Assembly: GCA_947478935.1 (NCBI GenBank)
Contig: CANJXV010000021.1
Span: forward strand, 1 to 17,540
Direction: 5' to 3'
Origin: Comamonadaceae bacterium
Lineage (GTDB): Bacteria; Pseudomonadota; Gammaproteobacteria; Burkholderiales; Burkholderiaceae_C
DNA length: 17,540 nucleotides
Part shown: one piece after another, positions 7,833 through 14,275 of the stretch
How the letters are laid out: every line of letters begins with the position of its first letter
Position numbering within the stretch: position 1 is the first letter of the stretch
Made by a program: the position numbers and the translations under genes
The notes under the pieces: generated by a model
What the model was told of the DNA's origin: nothing
What the model saw: only the letters and a program-made list of their open reading frames with translations
The model's database searches: none

Positions 7833-8497
7833 GAATTCACTTGCTGAGCGTCCGGCACAACCGTGTTGCGTCGCGCCCGCCAACCGCCTACTAGTACCAA
7901 TAAGCCCGGCACAAAAATCATGGCCCAAATGATTTTGTCCAGATGCTGCTTGACCCACGGGAAGTTACCGAAGAAATAACCCACGGTCACGATGCCAACG
8001 ACCCAGAGCGTGCCGCCCAGCACATCATAGAAAGTGAACTTAGCGCGGGTCATGTGCGCCACGCCACCCACAAAAGGCGCAAAGGTGCGCGCAAAAGGCA
8101 TAAAGCGCGCAGCTACCAGCGTAATGCCGCCATAGCGCTCGTAAAACGCATGGGCTTGGTCAAAAGCACCTTTATTGAACAAGCGAGAATCTTCCCACTG
8201 AAATACGCGCGCGCCGAAGTAGCGTCCTATCGTGTAGTTGGTCTGGTTACCCAGTACCGCCGCTGCCAGCAGCAAGGGCACGACGATGCTGTATTGCATC
8301 AAGCCCACGCCGCACATGGCGCCCACTACAAACAGCAGCGAATCGCCCGGCAAAAATGGCATGATGACCAGACCAGTTTCCACAAAGATGATCAGAAACA
8401 ACAGCGCATAAACCCACAAGCCGTAATTGCTTACAAAAATTTCTAGGTAGCGGTCGACGTGTAGGACAAAGTCGAGCAAGGTAGCGGCAAGTTCCAT
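7829..8497 (-). CDS. DedA-family membrane protein (SNARE-associated/VTT domain)
   Basis: This 222-residue inner-membrane protein of the DedA family starts MELAATLLDFVLHVDRYLE. The conserved N-terminal re-entrant region FVETGLVIMPFLPGDSLLF holds the key Glu and the PGD motif. The central signature FMPFARTFAPFVGGVAHM holds the essential Arg. Two hydrophobic spans near the C-terminus follow, then a basic tail. DedA proteins support proton-motive force, envelope integrity and, in several members, flipping of polyprenyl or phospholipid carriers. I prefer ATG 8497 over a GTG at 8524 because a -10-like GATAAT lies exactly 6 nt upstream of it and the longer form would take in the mutL promoter. No Shine-Dalgarno is visible, which fits a leaderless transcript. 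Its last 4 bp overlap the end of the MFS gene in the opposite direction. Confidence 0.9.
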   Translation of the reverse strand: MELAATLLDFVLHVDRYLEIFVSNYGLWVYALLFLIIFVETGLVIMPFLPGDSLLFVVGAMCGVGLMQYSIVVPLLLAAAVLGNQTNYTIGRYFGARVFQWEDSRLFNKGAFDQAHAFYERYGGITLVAARFMPFARTFAPFVGGVAHMTRAKFTFYDVLGGTLWVVGIVTVGYFFGNFPWVKQHLDKIIWAMIFVPGLLVLVGGWRARRNTVVPDAQQVNS

Positions 8498-8503
8498 ACG
8501 GGC

Positions 8504-8509
8504 ATTATC
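8504..8509 (-). promoter_or_regulatory. Candidate -10 box for the dedA-like gene (leaderless)
   Basis: Read on the minus strand the hexamer is GATAAT, one base from the sigma-70 consensus, ending 6 nt before the ATG at 8497. Normal -10 to +1 spacing puts the transcription start on the start codon. There is no good -35 match (TTGTAG at poor spacing), so the call rests on the -10 box and the absence of a ribosome site. Confidence 0.45.
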
Positions 8510-8525
8510 GCCGCCACCCCCCACC

Positions 8526-8531
8526 TACAAT
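8526..8531 (+). promoter_or_regulatory. Candidate -10 box for mutL (leaderless)
   Basis: TACAAT, one base from consensus, ends 6 nt before the GTG start of mutL at 8538. Transcription would begin at or one base before the start codon, and no Shine-Dalgarno exists in the remaining space. The expected -35 position (about 8503-8508) does not match consensus and overlaps the opposing dedA -10 box. Confidence 0.5.
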
Positions 8532-8537
8532 CCCCGC

Positions 8538-10658
8538 GTGAACTCCCACAACCCCAGCCCCCGCAGGCCGATACGGCCCCTGCCCGATACCTTGATCAGC
8601 CAGATTGCGGCCGGCGAAGTGGTGGAGCGTCCGGCCTCGGTGGTGCGCGAACTGGTGGACAACTCGCTAGACGCCGGGGCACGCCAGGTGACGGTGCGCT
8701 TGCTGGCCGGCGGCGTGCGCCTAATTGCCGTGGAAGACGATGGCATGGGGATCGAGCGCGCCGAATTGCCGCTGGCTTTTGAGCGCCACGCCACCAGCAA
8801 GATCGGCAATTTGCAAGACTTGGAATCGGTAGCCACCATGGGCTTTCGGGGCGAGGCGCTGGCTGCTATCAACGCGATTGCCGACTGCGCCATTTTGTCG
8901 CGTGCACTGGGCCAATCGCAAGCATTTTTGTTGGACGGACGCAGCGGTGAATTGCGCCCGGTGGCCCGCGAAACTGGCACCACAGTGGAAGTGAAAGAAT
9001 TGTTTTACAGCACCCCGGCGCGGCGCAAATTTCTCAAAACTGATGCCACCGAATTAGCCCATTGCATAGAAGCCGTGCGCCGCCATGCGCTGGCGCGGCC
9101 CGACGTGGGCTTTGCGATTTGGCATGAAGGCAAGCTGGTGGAGCAATGGCGAGCGCATGGCGATACCGCGCTGAGCGTGCGTGCATCGGATGGTGCAGCG
9201 GGCGAAGTGGATGACGCCGATACGCTTGGCGCCACCCAACGCGCCGCGCTGGACAGGCGCTTGGCCGATGTATTGGGTAGCGATTTTTTAGTGCAATCGA
9301 TTGCCGTCGATTGGCGCAGTGCACCCGGCCCCCATAACCCGAGTGGCTTGGGCGCGCGCAGCATGCGGGTATGGGGCCGTGTTGGCATACCGGATGCCGC
9401 CCGCGCACGCGCCGACCAACAGTTTTGCTACGTCAATGGTCGCTTTGTGCGCGACAAAGTACTCACCCATGCGGCGCGCAGCGCTTACGAAGACGTGCTG
9501 CACGGCCAACGCCAACCGGTCTATGCGCTTTACCTGGACATGGACCCGACGCGCGTAGATGTGAATGTGCACCCCACCAAAATCGAAGTGCGCTTTCGGG
9601 ACAGCCGCGAAGTGCACCAAGCAGTGCGCCACGCCGCCGAAGAAGCGCTGGCCTTGCCCCGCGCAGGCCGCGCTGCCGGTGAAGCTGCAGATGCGGCAGG
9701 CCACAGCGCATGGGGCAACTTGCTCAAGCCCGATGCAGGCTTTGCAGCTAGCAGCCAAAACAGATATGGCGCGGATGCAAACCGCAGCGCGCCAGGGACC
9801 GCGGCACCGCCGAATTCACCCTTGTTTATGCGCCAACAAGGCATGGCGTTTGCGCCCCAGGAAAGCGTGGGGCATCGCGTCAGCGATGTGGGTGCTTTGT
9901 GGCAGAGCACACCTAGCCCTTTGAACCATACCAACACCTTTGATACGCAGGACACCGGCACCAACGCTTGGAAAGGCGAAAGCGCAGCGCATGCGCCGCA
10001 CTCGGACCTGGCCTACACGGCACAGTCAGCTCCGCATGCGGACACGCAAGACTGGCCACTGGGCCGCGCTCTGGCGCAGCTGCAAGGCATTTACATACTG
10101 GCTGAAAATGCGCAAGGCCTGATCGTGGTCGATATGCACGCCGCGCACGAACGAATCGTGTATGAACGCCTGAAAACGCAATTGAATAAGCTCCAGGAAG
10201 GCAGCGCGCAAACAAGAGCGATGGCCAGCCAGCCCCTGCTAATCCCCGCAACCTTCGCCGCTACCGCCGAAGAAATCGCTACCGCCCAAGCGCATGCAGA
10301 CACCTTACATGCGCTAGGCCTGGAAGTAGGCGCCTTCTCACCCACCACGCTGGCGGTGCGCGCCGTGCCCACGACGCTCGCACAAGGCGATGCCGTGGCC
10401 CTGGCGCGCAGTGTGCTGGCCGAACTGGCACAGCACGATGCCAGCACCGTGCTGGCGCGTGCAGAAGATGAAATTTTGTCCACCATGGCCTGCCACGGCG
10501 CAGTGCGCGCTAACCGGCGCCTGACCATCGACGAGATGAACGCCTTGCTGCGCCAAATGGAACATACCGAACGCAGCGACCAATGCAACCACGGACGCCC
10601 CACCTGGCGGCAGATCAGCGTGGCTGAACTGGACAAATGGTTTATGCGCGGTCGCTGA
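8538..10658 (+). CDS. mutL: DNA mismatch repair protein MutL with endonuclease motif
   Basis: MutL links mismatch recognition by MutS to strand removal. The 706-residue protein has the N-terminal GHKL ATPase: ISQIAAGEVVERPASVV, then RELVDNSLDAG with the catalytic Glu38 and Mg-binding Asn42, EDDGMGI (Asp67/68), RHATSKI and TMGFRGEAL (about 100-108). A low-complexity Ala/Gly/Asn linker covers roughly residues 375-510. The C-terminal dimerisation domain carries DMHAAHERIVYE (from Asp532), matching the DQHA(X)2E(X)4E metal-dependent nickase motif, plus ACHGAVRA (Cys652) and CNHGRP (Cys683), the other metal-site motifs. This is the MutH-independent type, unlike E. coli MutL. The start is GTG at 8538; no alternative exists before the first ATPase helix, and a TACAAT box sits 6 nt upstream. 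A MATE pump gene follows after 16 bp, and miaA comes after that. Confidence 0.97.
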   Translation: MNSHNPSPRRPIRPLPDTLISQIAAGEVVERPASVVRELVDNSLDAGARQVTVRLLAGGVRLIAVEDDGMGIERAELPLAFERHATSKIGNLQDLESVATMGFRGEALAAINAIADCAILSRALGQSQAFLLDGRSGELRPVARETGTTVEVKELFYSTPARRKFLKTDATELAHCIEAVRRHALARPDVGFAIWHEGKLVEQWRAHGDTALSVRASDGAAGEVDDADTLGATQRAALDRRLADVLGSDFLVQSIAVDWRSAPGPHNPSGLGARSMRVWGRVGIPDAARARADQQFCYVNGRFVRDKVLTHAARSAYEDVLHGQRQPVYALYLDMDPTRVDVNVHPTKIEVRFRDSREVHQAVRHAAEEALALPRAGRAAGEAADAAGHSAWGNLLKPDAGFAASSQNRYGADANRSAPGTAAPPNSPLFMRQQGMAFAPQESVGHRVSDVGALWQSTPSPLNHTNTFDTQDTGTNAWKGESAAHAPHSDLAYTAQSAPHADTQDWPLGRALAQLQGIYILAENAQGLIVVDMHAAHERIVYERLKTQLNKLQEGSAQTRAMASQPLLIPATFAATAEEIATAQAHADTLHALGLEVGAFSPTTLAVRAVPTTLAQGDAVALARSVLAELAQHDASTVLARAEDEILSTMACHGAVRANRRLTIDEMNALLRQMEHTERSDQCNHGRPTWRQISVAELDKWFMRGR

Positions 10659-10674
10659 GGCGCGTCCCACGAGC

Positions 10675-12117
10675 ATGCATCCTCCATCGGCCCTAGCAGC
10701 GCGTCCGCCTTCCCAACCCGTTTTGCGCGATGAAGTGCGTGCGCTGTGGGCATTAGCATGGCCGATTTTGGTGGGACAGTTGGCCAACATCGGTATGTCG
10801 GTAGCAGCGGTGGCCATGTCCGGTCACGTATCGGCGCAGGACCTGGCGGGTGTGTCCTTAGGCGTATCTATGTGGAATATCGTCATCATCACCTTGATTG
10901 GCCTCTTGATGTCGGTCAACCCCACGGTGGCCCACCATGTGGGCGCGCAGAACTTGGCGCAGGTGCCGCATGTGGTGCGCCAGGCGCTATGGAAAAGCTT
11001 ATTGCTGGGGCTGATTGCAACCGCGGTTTTGCAATCCACGCAACTCATTTTTGCTTGGATGACACTGGAAGATCACACCCGCTTCGTCGGGCAAGACTTT
11101 GTGCTGATTACCAGTTTTGGTCTGCCCGCTTTTGCGGCCTATCGCGTGCTCTATGGCTACAGCGCCAGCATCAACCAGACCAAGCCCATGATGGTGGTGT
11201 CGCTGCTGGCCTTGGCCCTCAATGTGCTGCTCTCTTGGGTATTGGTGTTCGGGCACCTCGGCTTTGCTCCCATGGGCGGCCTGGGTTGCGCCTGGGCTAC
11301 GCTGGTGTCGGTATGGTTCAACTTGCTAGGTATGTTGCTGTGGATTAGCCGCAGCGCGGCGCACCGGTCCACCTATCCGTTTACGCATTTCGAATGGCCT
11401 CACCGGCCTATGCAATTGGCACTATTTCGATTGGGCCTGCCGATTGGGCTGACGTTTTTTGCCGAGACCAGTGCCTTTGCCTTGATCGCCCTGCTGGTAG
11501 CGCGCTTTGGCAGTGCGCAAGTGGCCGCGCACCAGATCGCACTTAATTTTGCGTCGCTGCTTTTTATGGTGCCCATGAGCCTGAGCGTGGCAGTGTTGAC
11601 CCGCGTCGGCCAGTCACTGGGGGCAGGCGATGCCCAGGGCGCCCGCTACCGCGCCTGGGTGGGCTTGGGCACGGCCATGGTATTTGCCAGTGCGTCGGCT
11701 CTGTTGACAGGTGTATTTGGCAAGGAGATCGCGCAGTTTTATACCGAAGACGCTGCGGTGCTGGCGGTCGCCATCCCACTACTTTTTTTCACGGCGGTGT
11801 TTCAGTTTTCCGATTCGGCGCAAGTGGTGCTGAGTGGCGCGATACGCGGCTACAAAGTAACGCGCGCGCCGATGCTCTTGCACCTCACAGCGTTTTGGCT
11901 GGTGTCCCTGCCTTTGGGTTATGTGCTAGGCGTCGCTCCTGATTGGGCGCCGTGGCGCCCGGTGGTGGCCATGCAGGCCACGGGCTTTTGGATTGCACTG
12001 GTCGTAGCCCTGATGATTGCAGCGCTGGGCTTATTGGTCATGCTCAAGGTGATTGCCGACCAGCGTTGTGCCGATGCGGATGCACCTGCGCCCATCCCCG
12101 CCCCACAACACACCTAA
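10675..12117 (+). CDS. MATE-family efflux transporter (NorM-like)
   Basis: This 480-residue inner-membrane protein has about 12 hydrophobic spans arranged as two repeats. The first span begins ALWALAWPILVGQLANIGMS, followed by DLAGVSLGVSMWNIV and NPTVAHHVGAQN, the loop typical of MATE proteins. The second half starts LGLPIGLTFFAETSAFALIA, with VAAHQIALNFASLLFMVPMS and RVGQSLGAGDAQGARYRAW matching the first-repeat equivalents. MATE pumps export cationic drugs and metabolites in exchange for Na+ or H+. The start is the ATG 16 bp after the mutL stop, with only a weak GAGG 14 nt upstream, so coupling to mutL is likely. It lies between mutL and miaA, which are direct neighbours in many proteobacteria. 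The substrate is unknown. Confidence 0.92.
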   Translation: MHPPSALAARPPSQPVLRDEVRALWALAWPILVGQLANIGMSVAAVAMSGHVSAQDLAGVSLGVSMWNIVIITLIGLLMSVNPTVAHHVGAQNLAQVPHVVRQALWKSLLLGLIATAVLQSTQLIFAWMTLEDHTRFVGQDFVLITSFGLPAFAAYRVLYGYSASINQTKPMMVVSLLALALNVLLSWVLVFGHLGFAPMGGLGCAWATLVSVWFNLLGMLLWISRSAAHRSTYPFTHFEWPHRPMQLALFRLGLPIGLTFFAETSAFALIALLVARFGSAQVAAHQIALNFASLLFMVPMSLSVAVLTRVGQSLGAGDAQGARYRAWVGLGTAMVFASASALLTGVFGKEIAQFYTEDAAVLAVAIPLLFFTAVFQFSDSAQVVLSGAIRGYKVTRAPMLLHLTAFWLVSLPLGYVLGVAPDWAPWRPVVAMQATGFWIALVVALMIAALGLLVMLKVIADQRCADADAPAPIPAPQHT

Positions 12118-12130
12118 GCGCCAAGCCTCC

Positions 12131-13108
12131 ATGCAAGACGCTCTGCCTTTTTACCTCTCGATTGCCGGCCCCACCGCTGCAGGCAAGACAGCCACGGCGC
12201 TGGCGATTGCGCGTGAATTTGAATGCGAAATCATCAGCGTCGATTCGGCCCTGGTCTATAGAGGTATGGACATCGGCACAGCTAAACCGGCAGCGCATGA
12301 ACTGGCGGCAGTGCCGCACCACCTGATCGATATCCGCGACCCGCTGCATGCCTACAACGCCGCCGAGTTTGCGCGTGACGCGGCCAGCCTGATTCGCAGC
12401 ATCCGCGCGCGTGGCAAATTGCCCCTGTTGGTGGGCGGCACGATGTTGTATTTCAAGGCCTTGTTCCAGCCCTTGGACGCGATGCCCGCAGCCGATCCCG
12501 CCATCCGCGCGGCCATCGAGCAAGAGGCCCAGGCCATCGGCTGGCCCGCCATGCATGCCCAACTGGCGCAATTGGACCCGACTACGGCAGCGCGCCTGGC
12601 CCCTGCGGATAGCCAGCGCATTGGCCGGGCCTTGGAGGTGTGGCGCAGCGCGGGCGTACCGCTTTCGCAATTGCAATTGCGCAGCCAGGTCTCGGACTCC
12701 GACGACGCGCAAATTAAAGGTCACGCGAACCCGCAAGCGCCACTCATTTCACTGGAGCCGCAAGACCGCACCTGGCTGCACGCGCGCATTGCCGAGCGCT
12801 TTGACACCATGCTGGCGCAGGGCTTGGTGCAGGAGGTAGAGGGCTTGCGCGCGCGTGGCGACTTGCATGCCACGCTACCCGCTATGCGCTGCGTAGGCTA
12901 TCGCCAGGTGTGGGAAGTGTTAGACGGGACATCGCCCCTGGCGCAATTGCGCGACAAAGGTATTTTTGCCACGCGCCAACTGGCTAAGCGCCAAATTACT
13001 TGGCTGCGCTCCATGCCGCAACGCCATGTGATTGCCAGCGACCACGGCGATGCGCTACAGACCGCCCTAGCCACCGCGCGGCGCTTGGTGCAAGCGGCAA
13101 TCGTATGA
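12131..13108 (+). CDS. miaA: tRNA dimethylallyltransferase MiaA
   Basis: MiaA transfers dimethylallyl from DMAPP to A37 of tRNAs that read UNN codons, improving decoding. The 325-residue protein has the P-loop GPTAAGKT (residues 13-20), the substrate segment SVDSALVYRGMDIGTAKP, HHLIDIRDPLHAYNAAEF, and VGGTMLYFKAL (usually VGGTMLYF). The C-terminal tRNA-binding part contains MRCVGYRQVWEVLDG and FATRQLAKRQITWLR. A longer frame opens at 12053 inside the MATE gene, but ATG 12131 gives the normal MiaA N-terminus. It begins 13 bp after the MATE stop without a clear ribosome site, so it is probably read from the mutL transcript. It is followed directly by a hairpin. Length and motifs are complete. 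Confidence 0.96.
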   Translation: MQDALPFYLSIAGPTAAGKTATALAIAREFECEIISVDSALVYRGMDIGTAKPAAHELAAVPHHLIDIRDPLHAYNAAEFARDAASLIRSIRARGKLPLLVGGTMLYFKALFQPLDAMPAADPAIRAAIEQEAQAIGWPAMHAQLAQLDPTTAARLAPADSQRIGRALEVWRSAGVPLSQLQLRSQVSDSDDAQIKGHANPQAPLISLEPQDRTWLHARIAERFDTMLAQGLVQEVEGLRARGDLHATLPAMRCVGYRQVWEVLDGTSPLAQLRDKGIFATRQLAKRQITWLRSMPQRHVIASDHGDALQTALATARRLVQAAIV

Positions 13109-13132
13109 GCCGCCAATCCATAACATGGCGGC
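13109..13132. repeat. Inverted repeat immediately after the miaA stop codon
   Basis: GCCGCCA (13109-13115) and TGGCGGC (13126-13132) form a perfect 7-bp stem with a 10-base loop, starting on the base after the miaA stop. No T-run follows, so it is not a standard intrinsic terminator. It could stabilise the 3' end of the mutL-MATE-miaA transcript or pause RNA polymerase. Confidence 0.5.
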
Positions 13133-13148
13133 GCTGGCATCCGGGCAT

Positions 13149-13168
13149 CACCCCTACTGATAGGGGTG
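13149..13168. promoter_or_regulatory. Palindrome CACCCCTA-N4-TAGGGGTG, candidate operator
   Basis: Two perfect 8-bp arms (13149-13156 and 13161-13168) are separated by CTGA, with an outer GCAT/ATGC pair offset by a two-base bulge. It lies 40 bp before the ABC ATPase start. The compact dyad with a 4-bp spacer looks like a binding site for a dimeric regulator. A hairpin role is possible, but no T-run follows. It also argues against the alternative ATG at 13166, which lies inside the right arm. Confidence 0.45.
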
Positions 13169-13207
13169 CCATGCCCTTGCGTTCATTGTTTTGAAAAGCC
13201 TCGCCCT

Positions 13208-13852
13208 ATGATCTTGCAAATAGAAACGCTGTGCAAAAGCTACGGCGACAAGCCCGTGTTCAGCGATGTATCCCTGCGCGTGCAGGCGGGCGAATTTGTG
13301 GCGATCATGGGCGACTCGGGGGTGGGTAAATCCACCTTGCTCAATTGCATGGCCGGTCTAGACAGTTGGAACAGTGGCCGGGTGCTGCTGCAAGGGCAGG
13401 ACTTGAGCCAACTCAAGGACACGGAGCTGGCGACACTGCGGCGCCAGCACATCGGATTTGTGTTCCAGGCCTTTCATGTGCTGCCACACCTGGACGTGGC
13501 GCAAAACGTGGGCTTGCCTTTGCTGCTGCTGGGTACACCATATAAGCAGCGCGTGCAAGCCATGTTGGATTCCGTGGGCCTTGGCGATATGGGCCCGCGC
13601 TTGCCGCAAACCCTGAGCGGCGGGCAGCTGCAGCGCGTCGCCATTGCCCGTGCCTTGGTACACCGACCAGCCCTGCTATTGGCCGACGAGCCCACCGGCA
13701 ATTTGGACCCCGACACCGCCACTCTGGTCATGGACGCGCTGGTCGCGCAAACCCGCCAGCATGGTGCAGCCCTGGTGCTGGTTACCCACTCCCAGACTGC
13801 CACGCTAGGGGCCGATCGGGTGCTAAGGCTGGAGACGCATGGAATGAGATAG
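13208..13852 (+). CDS. ABC transporter ATP-binding protein, LolD/MacB-like, without a visible permease
   Basis: This 214-residue single-cassette ATPase has Walker A GDSGVGKST (residues 35-43), the Q-loop region HIGFVFQAFHVLPHLDVAQN, the signature LSGGQLQRVAIARAL (from 136), Walker B LLLADEPTGNLD (Asp160, Glu161) and the switch His in LVTHS. The FQAFHVLPHLDVAQNV and DEPTGNLD segments place it in the LolD/MacB/FtsE group, which works with FtsX-type permeases on lipoprotein release, export or mechanotransmission. I chose ATG 13208 because the longer frame from 13166 adds non-family residues and overlaps a palindrome. No strong ribosome site is seen. There is no permease on either side: miaA is upstream and about 420 bp of decayed sequence is downstream. 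The partner is either encoded elsewhere or has been lost. The protein itself looks intact. Confidence 0.88.
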   Translation: MILQIETLCKSYGDKPVFSDVSLRVQAGEFVAIMGDSGVGKSTLLNCMAGLDSWNSGRVLLQGQDLSQLKDTELATLRRQHIGFVFQAFHVLPHLDVAQNVGLPLLLLGTPYKQRVQAMLDSVGLGDMGPRLPQTLSGGQLQRVAIARALVHRPALLLADEPTGNLDPDTATLVMDALVAQTRQHGAALVLVTHSQTATLGADRVLRLETHGMR

Positions 13853-13874
13853 ATGTGTAGCAGGGACGACGTGA

Positions 13875-14000
13875 GGGGCTATCCCACTAAACGCTTACCT
13901 TCGAGTCGAGTCGGACCAGATCGCAGATGAAGTACACGCGGTCATGCTGCGATACTTTGATTGCGCTGGTGAATTTGCATGCAATTACTTCGCGCAGTAA
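13875..14000 (+). pseudogene. Unidentified coding fragment (C-terminal remnant?)
   Basis: One frame stays open for 41 codons between TGA (13872) and TAA (13998). It gives a protein-like sequence, with stretches such as DQIADEVHAVMLRYFD and AGEFACNYFAQ at its end. No start codon or ribosome site suits it as a complete small gene. I do not recognise the family. Position next to two toxin fragments suggests another gene remnant, but chance openness cannot be excluded at this length. Confidence 0.3.
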
Positions 14001-14035
14001 CGCCTAACCCATCGCTCATTGCGGGCTTTGGATGA

Positions 14036-14155
14036 CACCCACTGAATGGCGGGCTTCAGGGGCGTTGGTCGATTACGGTGAACGCAAATTGGCCGATGAC
14101 ATTTAAGTTCAAAGACGGAAACGCATACGTTTTAGATTACGAGGACTATCACTGA
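14036..14155 (+). pseudogene. higB: HigB-type toxin (RelE/HigB superfamily), C-terminal fragment
   Basis: The frame reads HPLNGGLQ, GRWSITVNANW, MTFKFKDGN and AYVLDYEDYH before TGA. This is the conserved C-terminal half of chromosomal HigB toxins, which are ribosome-dependent mRNA interferases. A TGA at 14033-14035 stands where family members have the residue before HPL, and the upstream half is not in the same frame. A stretch resembling the middle of HigB (RL...LRALDDT, about 14001-14036) lies in another frame and ends close to the stop, so there was an internal deletion or frameshift. The usually conserved Arg after NW is Pro here. The stop overlaps an ATG as TGATG (14153-14157), and the next codons read MTMH, as at many higA starts, but the antitoxin frame then ends. 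The toxin is non-functional as written. Confidence 0.75.
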
Positions 14156-14168
14156 TGACCATGCACAT

Positions 14169-14264
14169 TGCAGAGAAGGCCTAGCACTGGCGACGAACAA
14201 TATGGGGAAATTCGCGTGGATGCCGGGACTGGAAGTGGAGAACTGGGTTCACACGGGGCGGTAA
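14169..14264 (+). pseudogene. VapC-type (PIN domain) toxin, C-terminal fragment
   Basis: The frame reads CREGLALATNNMGKFAW and then PGLEVENWVHTGR before TAA at 14262. In VapC toxins the end of the PIN domain is typically GLxLxTNNxxEFxRVPGLxxENW, so this is a close match to the last 25 or so residues. The catalytic acidic residues of the N-terminal part are absent, and no vapB antitoxin is visible. The fragment begins about where the higA-like start breaks off, so the two remnants are joined directly. It ends 11 bp before the nadA stop codon on the other strand. It was probably left by recombination between toxin-antitoxin loci. Confidence 0.65.
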
Positions 14265-14275
14265 TGTAAATCAAG

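Noticed and set aside
13109..13168. Intrinsic terminator after miaA
   Set aside because: Two stem-loops are present but neither is followed by a T-run; they are listed as inverted repeats instead.
13166..13207. Extended N-terminus of the LolD-like ATPase from ATG 13166
   Set aside because: The added residues (MPCPCVHCFEKPRP) are not family-like, and the start lies inside a perfect palindrome; ATG 13208 gives the normal N-terminus.
14155..14187. Short intact higA-like gene starting MTMH
   Set aside because: The frame stops after nine codons (TAG at 14182-14184) and contains no helix-turn-helix; only the start region resembles higA.
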